Counted from the first letter of the stretch, positions 1-9,713 are shown. The stretch: DNA of 64,000 bases from Jejuia sp040720935 (GCF_040720935.1 NZ_JBFDAE010000009.1:62001-126000); one strand, 5' to 3'. Notes: a model not told the origin generated them from the sequence alone. Numbers and translations are program-made.

Positions 1-1
1 T

Positions 2-640
2 GGAAAAAAAGATGTCATTACTTATTCTTATGATTCAAACGGAGATCTTACCTCTTTTGAGCAGGTAACCACAGATCCTTTTGGAGATGTTACTACTGAG
101 ATTAATAATTTCAATTATCAAAATGGAATGGTGGTTAAAATTTGTCAGGAGATAACGCACCCAGACGGACCTTCATCTTTTGACTATCCTGAGGTAGATA
201 AAATTGATTTTGCTTATGATAGTTTTGGAAATGTTGAATTGTTTACCCATTATTTTCCAGAGGAAGCAGAATTCAATGATTGTGATGATGTTGATAGTAT
301 TGATGCCACAGAAAGTCTGGAATATGATTCAAACGGTAATATGATAAGATATCAAAATAGCGAATACTTCTTTACGCCTACCTATCTTAAATATGCCTAT
401 GATAACACAAATCATCCTTATGCGAGTGTAAAGCCAAAAGCCTTTCGTTCGTTATTAGGGTTTTCTACTGTAAATAATATTTCGAAAGCTGAGGAATATA
501 ATGCTGATACAGATGAACTCATAGGTACTGTTACTTTCAATTATGAATTGAACAATCAAAATTACCCAACCAAGTTATCTCGTACTTACACCGCAGGCAG
601 CACAAGTCAATCCTTGGTTTTTGAGTATAGCTATTATTAA
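2..640 (+). CDS. YD-repeat-like protein, 3' part only
   Basis: The reading frame is open from the window edge, so this is the C-terminal part of a longer protein; the first internal Met (position 128) is not a convincing start. The visible ~212 residues contain three spaced copies of a Y-D-S-x-G-(N/D) motif (YSYDSNGD, FAYDSFGN, LEYDSNGN), as in RHS/YD-type beta-strand repeats of secreted Bacteroidota lipoproteins. The N-terminus is outside the window, so a signal peptide cannot be checked. Function is unknown; a surface or secreted role is inferred from the repeat type only. It is followed by a terminator-like hairpin. Confidence 0.6.
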   Translation, partial: GKKDVITYSYDSNGDLTSFEQVTTDPFGDVTTEINNFNYQNGMVVKICQEITHPDGPSSFDYPEVDKIDFAYDSFGNVELFTHYFPEEAEFNDCDDVDSIDATESLEYDSNGNMIRYQNSEYFFTPTYLKYAYDNTNHPYASVKPKAFRSLLGFSTVNNISKAEEYNADTDELIGTVTFNYELNNQNYPTKLSRTYTAGSTSQSLVFEYSYY

Positions 641-666
641 AGTTACCACAATGAACAGTATATATT

Positions 667-697
667 AGCCTGACCAAAATATAGTTAGGCTTTTTTT
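667..697 (+). terminator. rho-independent terminator
   Basis: Arms AGCCTGAC and GTTAGGCT (one G-T pair) are separated by nine bases and followed by seven T. It lies 27 bases after the stop of the YD-repeat gene and just inside the 3' end of the convergent gene at 696-1160. Confidence 0.8.
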
Positions 698-1160
698 ATG
701 ACTGAATATTAGTTTCCAAAATAGACTGAGCTTCATCATTTTCAAACTCAAATAACTTAGTGTAATCCATCACATTAGAAACACCATCCAACTCGCATAA
801 ATAAGCAATAACTGCCGAAAGCCCATGAAACAAAACAGCTTTATCAGTAGGGTTTTCAGGTTTACTGTTTTTATAATGAAGCGGCAGTTGATAGCCACAG
901 GCATTCAAGAAAACATGTTCAATCTTTAATAATTCCAAAGGCGAATAACCATTAAATTTTCTTCCGAAAGCTTGATGTACTTTACCAATATAATTTAGTT
1001 CCAAAGTGCCATGGGAATCTGATAAGTGTTTCCAACTATCTGTTCTGTCCAAAATATTTCCAACAGCACATTGTTTGCAACATTCAGGATTCAATTCATT
1101 GTTATGAAAAGCTACATAGAGTTTTTTTAAAGCGGATTCTAAACGAGGTGTAGTTTTCAT
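696..1160 (-). CDS. conserved flavobacterial protein of unknown function
   Basis: This is a 154-residue soluble protein without signal peptide or membrane segment. A Cys-rich stretch near residues 27-32 (ECCKQC) could bind a metal or be redox active, but no named domain is recognised. The middle (GRKFNGYSPLELLKIE, near residues 66-81) looks helical. It stands alone, convergent with the upstream YD-repeat gene and divergent from the DUF4846 gene at 1271. I believe similar short proteins are widespread in Flavobacteriia, but no function can be assigned from the sequence. Confidence 0.65.
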   Translation of the reverse strand: MKTTPRLESALKKLYVAFHNNELNPECCKQCAVGNILDRTDSWKHLSDSHGTLELNYIGKVHQAFGRKFNGYSPLELLKIEHVFLNACGYQLPLHYKNSKPENPTDKAVLFHGLSAVIAYLCELDGVSNVMDYTKLFEFENDEAQSILETNIQS

Positions 1161-1270
1161 AGCATGTAGTTTTACCTCAAATTACTAAAAAGATTGCTTT
1201 TAACTGTGAAATTCTTCTTAAATTTTTAATAAGTAAGTACGAATCATGTTTTTACAAACGTTAATTTATA

Positions 1271-2137
1271 ATGAAGAATATTTTAAGAATTGTTGTTTTA
1301 GTACTTTTAATTGTACTATTTATAAAGTTTAAACCTGCTGAAAAAGTTGTCAAAACCATTGCTGCTGTAACTGAAACACCTAGTTTAATAAACAAAGACA
1401 GTCTTACTATAAAATCCAGAGTAAATATTCCTGTTGGCTATAAACGAGTTGTATATCCATCAGGCTCTTTTCAAGACTATCTTAGAAATTATAAATTAAA
1501 ACCCTTCGGAAGTAAAATTATAAATTATGATGCTTCTGAATATTATTGGCAATACGGGCATATTGGTATTTTAGAAATTCCCGTGCCTAAAAACGGACTG
1601 CAACAATGTGCCGATGCTCTAATTAGAATTAGAAGTGAATATCTATGGGACAATAATCGAAAAGAAGACATCGGGTTTAATTTTACAAGTGGTCATTATT
1701 GTTCTTGGATTAAATATGCTGAAGGGTATAGACCAAAAGTTAAAGGTAATAAAGTATCGTTCCGCAAAACGGTGAATAAAAATCATTCCAAAGAAAACTT
1801 TTATAGGTATTTGAACCTTATTTATATGTATTCTGGCACACTCTCCCTTTATAATGAATTGCCAAAGATAAACGATGCCAAAAATCTAAAAATTGGCGAT
1901 ATGCTGATAAAAGGAGGTTCGCCCGGACATATTGTAATGATTTGTGATGAGGTTGTTAATGATAAAGGAGAAAGGTTGTATTTATTGTTCCAAGGGAATA
2001 CGCCTGCTCAAAGTGTTCATTTGGTTAAAAATCTTGAAGATTCTCATATTTCTCCATGGTATCAATTGGAAAAAGATGTTTTGATACCAGTTTCCAACTA
2101 TACATTTGGTAGTTCTAAATTTGTTCGGTTTAAATAA
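1271..2137 (+). CDS. DUF4846 family protein, membrane-anchored or exported
   Basis: The 288-residue protein has an N-terminal hydrophobic segment (residues ~4-20, ILRIVVLVLLIVLFIKF) that would be a signal anchor. The rest matches my recollection of DUF4846: GSFQDYLR near residue 65, QQCADALIRIRSEYLW near 110-125, FTSGHYCSWIKYAEGYRP near 137-155, and IGDMLIKGGSPGHIVMICD near 207-225. The conserved H-x-x-x-I-x-D pattern in the last part suggests an enzyme-like fold, but the family has no known activity. It is followed at an 82-base gap by a T9SS-secreted protein on the same strand. Confidence 0.8.
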   Translation: MKNILRIVVLVLLIVLFIKFKPAEKVVKTIAAVTETPSLINKDSLTIKSRVNIPVGYKRVVYPSGSFQDYLRNYKLKPFGSKIINYDASEYYWQYGHIGILEIPVPKNGLQQCADALIRIRSEYLWDNNRKEDIGFNFTSGHYCSWIKYAEGYRPKVKGNKVSFRKTVNKNHSKENFYRYLNLIYMYSGTLSLYNELPKINDAKNLKIGDMLIKGGSPGHIVMICDEVVNDKGERLYLLFQGNTPAQSVHLVKNLEDSHISPWYQLEKDVLIPVSNYTFGSSKFVRFK

Positions 2138-2219
2138 TTGATGTTTTTTCTAAATTTTCTGCTCACATTTTTAATTTGTTTCGATGTAGTGATATATAAA
2201 TCATATAAAGCTATTAATT

Positions 2220-4109
2220 ATGAGACAAATTTTATTTTTTTTAACGCTTTTTGCATTGGGCGGAATTTTAAATGCACAAACGGAATTTACAGGTGCAGGA
2301 GATGGACATTCCTGGGATGATCCTTTTAATTGGGACAGTGGAGAAGTACCAGATGGCGAAGATGTTTTAATCGAAGGACATGCGGTTGATTACCATGGAG
2401 GTATCGAAAGTGTTGGCAGTGTGGAATTACGGGGTGGTGCTAATCTTCTTGTAGGTGGTAGTCTGTACCTTTATGGCGACTTTACGGTAGATGCTTCAAG
2501 TACACTTAGTATTGGTGTAGGTAGTGACGGTAGAGTTGATCAAGTTTCGATAGAAGAGGAGTCTGGGAACTATTATTTCAATGGGTCTATTGATATCTTT
2601 TTTAATGGGTTTGTGCCTCAAATTGGTGATGAATTTGAATTTATCCATGGTGCTCAAGGGTCTTGTGGTACTTCTACAACTGTTACTACCGCTGATAGTC
2701 CAAGTACAGGGTTTCAGGTAATTTTAGGAACACAATGTGAAGCTGATGGTGTAAATTATGTTGTTACCGATATAAATTATACAACTGCGATACAATGGGA
2801 TGGCGAAGGTGGCGATGGTTTATGGAACAATCCAGCCAATTGGGATCCTGATGGCATACCTCCAGCCAATTCATTACTTATTTTTAACTTACCGGGTGCT
2901 GGCGGCTATGCCAATACTAATGGTGCTGGTACAACTACGGCCTATAATATAAAAGTTGGAAAAAATAATACTTTAGCTATTAATGGCGATTTAAGTATGA
3001 CTTCTACAATTTATAACAATCCTGAAGGCACGATAGTTTGGAATGCTGGAGAATTATCAAAATCAAACCCTGCTATTCAATCTTTATTAATTAGTTATGG
3101 GACTATTACTATGGGCTCTGGATTAAAAAAACTAGATGGTAATGTTGAAATTTGGAGTTTTGGAGGGGTTATTAATCATGATCAAGGCAATCTTGAAATT
3201 AATAACGGAAAAATAAGATTGTTTAATGACACAGCGTATAATGTTGGCAATAACGTATCCATAGGCTATAGTAGTGGTGCTTTGCATGATTTTGAAGTTG
3301 GAGTAAGGGCCACGGTTAAAAAAGACAATAGTACTGGAACATCAACATTTAATTTAACAAATTTGGTCAATAATGGTAAAGTAATTTGCGAGACGGGCAC
3401 CTTGGCCATAGATGGAGGATTAACTACTGGAGTTGATATTTTTAATTTTTATACCGGAAGTTATAGTGGAAGTGGCACTATTGGGTTTCCTGCAGGACAT
3501 AATTTAGACGGCGATATATTTCCTGGTAGTTCTCCGGGCGTTTTAACCATTTTAGAAGATTTGACTACGGGTGCTGATGCGACCTTCAAAATAGAAATAG
3601 ATGGGCCGACCGCCGGTACCGCTTATGACCAAATAATAGTAACTGATACTGCTGTTTTGGATGGCACCATTGAAATTGATTTGGGCTATTTACCAGCAAA
3701 CGATGCAAGTTTTGAAATTTTAAAAGCCACAACACTTTCAAGTTGCAATTTTCCATCACAAATCACTACTAATTTTGGAGGCACACCTTATACGTTCGAT
3801 GTTATTTGTCAGAATAACACATTATATTTAAACGGCCCAGGAGCAACGCTTTCGTCTCGAGATTATAATACAGATGAATTGTTAGTATTCCCTAATCCTG
3901 TAAAAGATGTGTTAAATATTAAAACACCAACTGCATTAAATGGAAAATGGGAATTGATAAATCACTTAGGACAAAAAGTTTTAGAAGGTAAATTAGAGAC
4001 CTCTCATGCTAGAATAAATGTAAGATCGCTTCCATCAAACTTATATTTACTTCAAATTAAGGATAATTTGAATACCGTTATAAAAACTCATAAAGTAATA
4101 GTTAATTAG
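2220..4109 (+). CDS. T9SS-secreted protein with type A sorting domain
   Basis: This is a 629-residue secreted protein. Residues 1-19 are a signal peptide (MRQILFFLTLFALGGILNA). The body is rich in Gly, Asn, Thr and short beta-strands (repeated W-D/N-P-x-N-W motifs near residues 27-38 and 191-206), as in beta-helix or autotransporter-like passenger regions. The last ~80 residues form a T9SS type A sorting domain: LLVFPNPVKDVLNI, then GKWELINHLGQKVLEG, and the final L-Q-I-K-D...T-H-K-V-I-V-N. It should be exported by the type IX system and attached to, or released from, the cell surface. A likely role is adhesion or matrix, but nothing shows a ligand. Confidence 0.85.
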   Translation: MRQILFFLTLFALGGILNAQTEFTGAGDGHSWDDPFNWDSGEVPDGEDVLIEGHAVDYHGGIESVGSVELRGGANLLVGGSLYLYGDFTVDASSTLSIGVGSDGRVDQVSIEEESGNYYFNGSIDIFFNGFVPQIGDEFEFIHGAQGSCGTSTTVTTADSPSTGFQVILGTQCEADGVNYVVTDINYTTAIQWDGEGGDGLWNNPANWDPDGIPPANSLLIFNLPGAGGYANTNGAGTTTAYNIKVGKNNTLAINGDLSMTSTIYNNPEGTIVWNAGELSKSNPAIQSLLISYGTITMGSGLKKLDGNVEIWSFGGVINHDQGNLEINNGKIRLFNDTAYNVGNNVSIGYSSGALHDFEVGVRATVKKDNSTGTSTFNLTNLVNNGKVICETGTLAIDGGLTTGVDIFNFYTGSYSGSGTIGFPAGHNLDGDIFPGSSPGVLTILEDLTTGADATFKIEIDGPTAGTAYDQIIVTDTAVLDGTIEIDLGYLPANDASFEILKATTLSSCNFPSQITTNFGGTPYTFDVICQNNTLYLNGPGATLSSRDYNTDELLVFPNPVKDVLNIKTPTALNGKWELINHLGQKVLEGKLETSHARINVRSLPSNLYLLQIKDNLNTVIKTHKVIVN

Positions 4110-4142
4110 AGGAAATCTAAAATTGAATAACAGAAATTAATT

Positions 4143-4195
4143 AAAGCCTGAAAAGTTCATTTCTATAACTGAATTTTTTAGGCTTTATTTTTTTT
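4143..4195. terminator. bidirectional terminator between convergent genes
   Basis: Arms AAAGCCTGAAAA and TTTTTTAGGCTTT enclose an AT-rich loop with a T-run on the plus side and A-run on the other. It separates the T9SS protein gene from the convergent CHAT gene and overlaps the latter's last codons. Confidence 0.7.
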
Positions 4196-7100
4196 ACTAA
4201 TGAGGTAGAAGGCAATAAGAACTGCAATAATTCCAAAAAGAATGTACCATATGAAGTCTATAGGAGCATTAAGATTTATGGGCGAAGTATCTCCAATAAG
4301 TACCATTCCAGCCCAATATTGTGGTGCAATTACGCGACCTTCTTCTGTAGCGATGTAATCTAATTTTGCTTTGCGCAATGCGTCATCTTTAGGTAAACCG
4401 TTTTTAATGTTTTTATAAAAAAGTTCAATGATCTGCGAACTTGATTTTTCGTCTATTTTCCAAAGACTTGTTAAAATACTTTCACTACCCGCATAATTGA
4501 AAGCGTGTGCCAAAGAAATCATGCCCTCTCCAGATTGATACGTTGGTTTGCCGGTTTCGCAAGCTGTTAAAATTGCCAAATTAGAGTTGAGGTTTTCATT
4601 GTAAATTTCGAAAGTATATAAGGAGTTGTCTTCGTCTTCAGTATTCTTAGCAAATATTAATCGCGATAGTTCTGGGGATACATTATTAGATTCGGCATGT
4701 GTGCCAATGTGTATTATTTTGTGTTCGTTGGCTTCATTCTTAAAAATTTGTTTGGATGCATTTTCATTGATAAAGAAATCGCCATGAAATAATTTTGAAT
4801 ATTCTTTTGCCAAATCAACACTAAAAGGTTGCGGTAATAAACTTAAATACGTTTTGTCTATGGCAATGGAATCTGTAATGGCAACTTTATAGTCTTGCTT
4901 CATTTTAGTATTAAACTCTGGAGCAAAGGCAATAAAATCGTTTTCAAAATGAGTGGTTTTTCGATCTTTATCAACTAAAAGCAAACTATAATTATAAGAT
5001 ATGGCGTACTTGGATAGTAAACTTTGTGTACTCAATTCCTTTCCATTTGAAACTATGGTAGGTGTTAACATTTCAAAGTTAAGGTTGAATAATATTTGAT
5101 CTGGTATGATTACGATATTTTTTGTCGAAACCTTATTCTCAATTGGTTTCCAGAGTAAGTTATATAAATTATTCAGCAATTGATAGTCGTAATTAATGGA
5201 CGTATTTAGGTTTTGAAGGTCGTCCATAAGCTTAGGTAATTGCTCTCCATTAAGTTGGAAAGAAAGGATTTCTATATTGTCAATTACGAATACATATAAC
5301 TGGTTATTAATAAATGTATAGCGTATAATGGTCTTGTCCTCCGGGATTTTGTTTTCTATGTTATTAATTGATTTTGAAATTGAGGCATAACGAAGTTCAT
5401 AATATTTAGGATAGTCTTTTTTTAAGACTTCTAAAAACTTATTCCAATCATTATTAGCTCTAAAGAAAGAATCTAAGGCATCATTTTCTCCAATTGATTC
5501 ATTAAGTATGGATTTTATTTTTTTTTCTTGTTCAAGTATAGAGTCGGGGATATCGTTATAGGTTATCGATGGTTTGGAATTTAACCTGTTTCTAATTTTG
5601 TTGTACAGCATAGACTCGTGTAGGCCTAAAGCAGTCTTAATGTAGTTTGTTTCCTTTGTTTTTTCATTCAATTCTAGTGCGATTTTTTTACCAAATTCGA
5701 ACAGGTCATTGTTATTTGATAGTAAAATGGAAATACTTTGATCTTCAGTAATAATAGTTTTTTGTTTTTCTATTATTGAAATGGCTTCTTGAATATTTTT
5801 TAAAATGGATGTTAAGAAAAGACTATCCCTATTTTGGTTTAATTGGTATTTTGCTTTTGCTCTGGTTAATATGGCCGCTGGTTTTTGCCCCTCTATCTTT
5901 AATTTTCCAAGACGAGTATTTTCTGTGAAGGTTGGATCTTCTAGCAGGCTCAAGGCTAATTCACTTTTTTCTAATGCTTGTGTATAATTACCAAGCTTAT
6001 AATGGATATCTGCCAAATTTAAAACCTGATAATATTCCAGTAATGTTTTTTCGCCTTGGTTGTCTACTATATAGGTGTAAGCCTCGTTTGCCATCTTTAG
6101 TGCTTTATCTTTAAAACCGTGTTTTGCATAAAAACTAGAAGCCTTTAATATAAAATCCAAGTAGAGTTCGTCATAATAATCGCCTTGGGCAGTTTTAAAG
6201 TACTCCTCACTTTTTTCATAAGAAATTTTAGCTAATTCGATGTTATTTAATTTGTCATTAATAGAGCCTTTATAATAATGAGCATCTGCTAGCCAATGGT
6301 AATAATTGGTTGGGTTGTTCTTGAATTCAGAAATGGCCTCATCGATATATTTTTCTGCTTTATTAAATTCTTTTAATGCTAAATATATTTGACCAAGTAA
6401 AATTTTGCCTTTTGATATTTCTGGACTTTCAGAATTTAATTGTGATACTTTTCTATGGTACGAAAATTCCAATAACTCTCTTGCTTTATCAAAGTCTCCT
6501 ATATCTTTATAGATACCAGCATAATTATCTATAGCTTGAAAAAGAAACTCTTTGGCATGATCTTTTGAGATTTGAGAAACTTCGTCTTCTATTAAATAAT
6601 CACTAAGGTTTCTAATCGTTTTTTGCATAGAGGTTAAAGAAGCATCAATATTACCTTGTATACTGTATATGCCTGCAATATTATTTCGTAATATGGCTGC
6701 TCTATAGAATTTGTTCCATGGGGTGGATTCCATGGATTTTAATATGGTTTCTGCTTTTTGATAATATACCAAGGCACTATCCATTTTTGAAGTGTACCAC
6801 ATCATACCGCCTAAGGAATTATAGTTCATGTAATAACTCTCAGGGGGTGTGGTTTTATCTTCATCATAAAATTTGGTTGCTTGTTTATGATGAAATATGC
6901 CTTTTTCGATACTGCCAATTCTGCTATAGAAAACGCCTATGTTGCTATGAATTAAGCCAAGCTCTTTTCCTTTGGCATCTGGCATTTGCTTTGTGTAATC
7001 TATGGCTTTAAGATTATACTCTAATGCTTTTTGTACATTACCAATGTTTTCGTAAAAAGAACCTGTCTCGATGTAAAGTTGTCTTAAATCTTTGGGATTG

Positions 7101-7411
7101 TTTGTTAAGCTCGAAATATATTTTACAAAGCCTAAAACATCTTTTTCGGCGGAAGAAGTGTTTTTTATTAGAGAGGAAATTTTACCACGGTAGTAAACAT
7201 AATCTGTTACCTCATAAAACTGCTTTTGGGAAATCAGTTTTTCAATATTACTCTTTAAAACACTATCTGCTTCTTTTAATTGTTTTGACTCAATAAGCTT
7301 ATCGAGTAATTTTAAACCCGAAATAGAATCATTTTGCGCTTGGAAGTTTGTTGCGAAAAAGATGGTTATTAGAAAGGATATGCACTTAAAATAAGGTAAA
7401 AACCGTTTCAT
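4178..7411 (-). CDS. TPR-CHAT caspase-like protease, membrane-anchored
   Basis: This is a 1077-residue protein. A signal peptide (residues ~1-25, ending TNFQAQ) is followed by tetratricopeptide-type helices over residues ~30-570. The C-terminal third is a CHAT domain with the catalytic His in HIGTHAE (near residue 904) and Cys in LTACETG (near 949), plus the usual SLAHAFNYAGSESILTSLW and LRKAKLDYI motifs. A single transmembrane helix (~1048-1068) and a Lys-rich tail close the protein. The topology therefore puts TPR and CHAT outside the cytoplasm, tethered to the inner membrane. CHAT is a caspase-like peptidase family (C80/C14-related). It is the third gene of an operon after an ECF sigma factor and a TPR protein with an anti-sigma-like N-terminus; the gap to the latter is 13 bases. 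Cleavage of that partner is inferred, not shown. Confidence 0.9.
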   Translation of the reverse strand: MKRFLPYFKCISFLITIFFATNFQAQNDSISGLKLLDKLIESKQLKEADSVLKSNIEKLISQKQFYEVTDYVYYRGKISSLIKNTSSAEKDVLGFVKYISSLTNNPKDLRQLYIETGSFYENIGNVQKALEYNLKAIDYTKQMPDAKGKELGLIHSNIGVFYSRIGSIEKGIFHHKQATKFYDEDKTTPPESYYMNYNSLGGMMWYTSKMDSALVYYQKAETILKSMESTPWNKFYRAAILRNNIAGIYSIQGNIDASLTSMQKTIRNLSDYLIEDEVSQISKDHAKEFLFQAIDNYAGIYKDIGDFDKARELLEFSYHRKVSQLNSESPEISKGKILLGQIYLALKEFNKAEKYIDEAISEFKNNPTNYYHWLADAHYYKGSINDKLNNIELAKISYEKSEEYFKTAQGDYYDELYLDFILKASSFYAKHGFKDKALKMANEAYTYIVDNQGEKTLLEYYQVLNLADIHYKLGNYTQALEKSELALSLLEDPTFTENTRLGKLKIEGQKPAAILTRAKAKYQLNQNRDSLFLTSILKNIQEAISIIEKQKTIITEDQSISILLSNNNDLFEFGKKIALELNEKTKETNYIKTALGLHESMLYNKIRNRLNSKPSITYNDIPDSILEQEKKIKSILNESIGENDALDSFFRANNDWNKFLEVLKKDYPKYYELRYASISKSINNIENKIPEDKTIIRYTFINNQLYVFVIDNIEILSFQLNGEQLPKLMDDLQNLNTSINYDYQLLNNLYNLLWKPIENKVSTKNIVIIPDQILFNLNFEMLTPTIVSNGKELSTQSLLSKYAISYNYSLLLVDKDRKTTHFENDFIAFAPEFNTKMKQDYKVAITDSIAIDKTYLSLLPQPFSVDLAKEYSKLFHGDFFINENASKQIFKNEANEHKIIHIGTHAESNNVSPELSRLIFAKNTEDEDNSLYTFEIYNENLNSNLAILTACETGKPTYQSGEGMISLAHAFNYAGSESILTSLWKIDEKSSSQIIELFYKNIKNGLPKDDALRKAKLDYIATEEGRVIAPQYWAGMVLIGDTSPINLNAPIDFIWYILFGIIAVLIAFYLISKKNKA

Positions 7412-7424
7412 TTTGATTAAAGTT

Positions 7425-8171
7425 TTAATCTGTCAATTTCGAGAGAATTTCTTTAGCCGAATCTGTATTACTTAAATTAAGTTGTTCTTTTGCCAGTTCA
7501 ATATTGCCTTCTTTTAAATATGCCAATCCTAGATAATAGTAGGCATCGTTTAAAAAAGCAAAGTCATCTTCAGATGCTGTGGCGCGTTCTAAAAAGGGAA
7601 TGGCTTTGTCGGCATCTTTGTTAGCCAAATACGCTGCGCCTATAAAATAATTTAATGTGTCGTTTTCAGGTTGGCTTTCACTTAGTACGCGCCATTTTTC
7701 AATAGCCAAGTCGTAATCGGCATGTTTGTAATTTACCATGGCATCATAGAAATCAAAGTTATCAGTACTACTCATGGTAGTGGGCAAACCCGGATCTGGT
7801 TTAAAATGTTTGGTATATAATTTTTCATTTGGTGAGCCACTAAAAAACCAAATACTGCCTACTGCGATTATTATGGCAGCCGCAGCAGCAATTTTGCTAT
7901 AATTCAAAAAACGAACTTTTTGAGATACTATTTTTTTTTGCACATCTGTTTGGGGCATCTCTTTGTGAAAATCGTCCAGTTGTTCTTTTAAAGATTGGGT
8001 TTCAATACCAAATAGCATGGTTTTTACGTCATCTACTTGAGCTTTAAAATCTTCATCAATATCCAAAAGCCTCTCGAAATCTTTGAGTTCGATAGAGCTT
8101 AAAGAGTCGTTTAGGTAACGCTCTATGGTCTCCAATAATTCTTCTGATATGTTATTGCTATTATCTTTCAA
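7425..8171 (-). CDS. putative anti-sigma factor with periplasmic TPR domain
   Basis: The protein has 248 residues. Residues 1-~90 are cytoplasmic and resemble the short helical N-terminus of Bacteroidota anti-sigma factors (ERYLNDSLSSIELKDFERLL followed by an acidic helix). One transmembrane helix spans ~93-112 (IAAAAAIIIAVGSIWFF). Residues ~140-245 carry two to three TPR units (DYDLAIEKWRVL, NKDADKAIPFLERA, NIELAKEQLNLS) that would lie in the periplasm. No zinc-binding HxxxCxxC motif is present, so it is not a ZAS-type anti-sigma. It begins 3 bases after the ECF sigma stop and precedes the CHAT gene, which supports translational coupling. The anti-sigma role is inferred from position and topology. 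Confidence 0.75.
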   Translation of the reverse strand: MKDNSNNISEELLETIERYLNDSLSSIELKDFERLLDIDEDFKAQVDDVKTMLFGIETQSLKEQLDDFHKEMPQTDVQKKIVSQKVRFLNYSKIAAAAAIIIAVGSIWFFSGSPNEKLYTKHFKPDPGLPTTMSSTDNFDFYDAMVNYKHADYDLAIEKWRVLSESQPENDTLNYFIGAAYLANKDADKAIPFLERATASEDDFAFLNDAYYYLGLAYLKEGNIELAKEQLNLSNTDSAKEILSKLTD

Positions 8172-8174
8172 TGT

Positions 8175-8744
8175 TTATTGTTTTGAGGCAAGAACAACAG
8201 CTCTCAGTTTTTGCATACATCTGTATTTTTTATTGCGAGCTGTGGTTTCTTCAATTTTTAATTCAATGGAAATTTCTTTTAACGATTTTTTTTCAAAGTA
8301 AAATGTTTTTAAAAGCTGCTTGCATGGCTGCCCTAAATTTTCAAAGGCAGTCATGGCAATTTTTAGTTTTTTACTATCAGGTTCGTTATGTTCTTCGTCG
8401 TCTTTCACTTCTGCTAAGGTTTCAACAACTAGTGGTTTTGAGTTTTTAAATGATTTTGACCTTAAAACATCTGTCCATTTATTTTTTGATATCCTATACA
8501 AATAACCTTGTATGGCAGTATCATTTTGTGGTACAAATTTGTTGTTTTTAATGTGTGTCCATACCGTAATAAAAGCATCTTGATAGACATCTTTAGCATG
8601 CGCGATAGAACCACTATTTTTTAATACTAAAGCTTCAACTTTAGGATAGTTAGTTGTATAAACATGTTTTAAGACCTCAGAATCATTAGATCTTATTCCG
8701 TCAACAAGTTGAGACTGATTTAGTAAATGTATTGTTTTCCCCAT
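8175..8744 (-). CDS. ECF-type RNA polymerase sigma factor
   Basis: Starting at the Met of MGKTIHLL, the protein has 189 residues; an upstream Met at 8771 is possible but would add a Cys/Tyr-rich tail unlike this family. Sigma region 2 is at residues ~25-90 (the AKDVYQDAFITVWTHI core). Region 4 is at ~130-185, with a helix-turn-helix around SLKEISIELKIEETTARNKK. There is no extra domain. The gene is first in an operon with a TPR membrane protein and a CHAT protease. Its own upstream region shows TTTG and TATATTTC boxes about 19 bases apart (minus strand, ~8773-8803), as for the housekeeping sigma. It does not carry the bipartite motif seen before the three upstream genes. Confidence 0.9.
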   Translation of the reverse strand: MGKTIHLLNQSQLVDGIRSNDSEVLKHVYTTNYPKVEALVLKNSGSIAHAKDVYQDAFITVWTHIKNNKFVPQNDTAIQGYLYRISKNKWTDVLRSKSFKNSKPLVVETLAEVKDDEEHNEPDSKKLKIAMTAFENLGQPCKQLLKTFYFEKKSLKEISIELKIEETTARNKKYRCMQKLRAVVLASKQ

Positions 8745-8936
8745 CGAATAATAGCAACAGGAAATATACAATTATTTCATTTTAGAACAAACACTTCACT
8801 ATTAAATGATTATTAATTCGATTATCAACTTTTTTATTAGTTATTATTTCACAAATCCCGGGGGCTGCGCTTACCAACCCTGAGCCATCTCTGAAAGGTT
8901 GGTGGCTACTCCTCCATTTTTATATTGTTTAAATTC
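8745..8936. other. intergenic spacer with GC-rich inverted repeat
   Basis: The spacer between the lipoprotein gene and the sigma operon holds a short GC-rich stretch (about 8857-8912) in an otherwise AT-rich region. It includes CCAACC (8874-8879) and GGTTGG (near 8898), which can form a weak hairpin. It could terminate the upstream lipoprotein transcript, but there is no T-run. Confidence 0.35.
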
Positions 8937-9713
8937 TTATCGTACATTAGGATTATCGGGTTCTGGATCGTCTATATCTGGTGTTCCGTCTCTATCTCTA
9001 TCAGAAAGGGAGTCTTTGTCTCTTATCAATAATTCAAAACTTAAGGGAAAAAATACGTCCATTACTATAGTGTTATACTCGTTGATTGGTGCTGCGGAAA
9101 CCGATATGGTCACAGAGCTTGTGTTCAATCCTGCATTTGTTACCGCTATCCATATAATAGCTCTGGTGTTTTGAAATGTTATTGATCTGGAACTGAAAAC
9201 TCGTCTAACGCCACCAAAATCTAAGGCTTGATTTGGTGGAGCGCACTCGACTGTTGGGGTGCCATTGAAACCAAATTCGGTTACCATTAATTGATTAATA
9301 ACCAAAGCTCTAATTTGATCTACAGTTAAATTGGCAGAAAAAGTAGTGATAGGATAATAGCGCCATAGGACTTCGGTTTGGTTATTATTACGTCTTCTCA
9401 AATCCATACCATAAGTAAAGTTTTGTTCTAAAATTTGGGTTGCGGTATAGCCCTGGGGAACTGAAACCGAAATATTTGTGAATACCGCTTGATGATTAAA
9501 CCTACCTTGAGGGTTTGTAATCAAGGGTACTCTACTAAAAGGCGCAGGGATTCCATGGGCATAATCCCAATACACAGCAGTTGGTCCAACTACATTTGGG
9601 CAACCTTGTTGCGATATTGCATTAGCAAAATTATTTGCGTCATCATTATTTTTGCTACAAGACGCTAAAAGAATGAGTATTGCTAAAAGGCTGTATATTT
9701 TTATTGCTTTCAT
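8937..9713 (-). CDS. lipoprotein with C-terminal thrombospondin-3-like motif
   Basis: This 258-residue protein starts with a lipoprotein signal (lipobox LLASC, Cys at residue ~19) followed by an Asp/Asn-rich linker. The central region is beta-rich and unfamiliar. The extreme C-terminus (DRDRDGTPDIDDPEPDNP) matches the Dx[DN]xDGxxD calcium-binding pattern of thrombospondin type 3 repeats, which in Bacteroidota often forms linkers in surface proteins. It is preceded by the bipartite motif ATGATGACATTTT-N11-GATG at 9742-9769. Function is unknown. It may belong to the regulon of the neighbouring ECF sigma factor. Confidence 0.7.
   Translation of the reverse strand: MKAIKIYSLLAILILLASCSKNNDDANNFANAISQQGCPNVVGPTAVYWDYAHGIPAPFSRVPLITNPQGRFNHQAVFTNISVSVPQGYTATQILEQNFTYGMDLRRRNNNQTEVLWRYYPITTFSANLTVDQIRALVINQLMVTEFGFNGTPTVECAPPNQALDFGGVRRVFSSRSITFQNTRAIIWIAVTNAGLNTSSVTISVSAAPINEYNTIVMDVFFPLSFELLIRDKDSLSDRDRDGTPDIDDPEPDNPNVR

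Noticed and set aside
5805..7296. Plus-strand ORFs inside the CHAT gene
   Set aside because: No recognisable domain, Cys/Leu/Phe-rich odd composition; they are opposite-strand shadows of the long CHAT frame.
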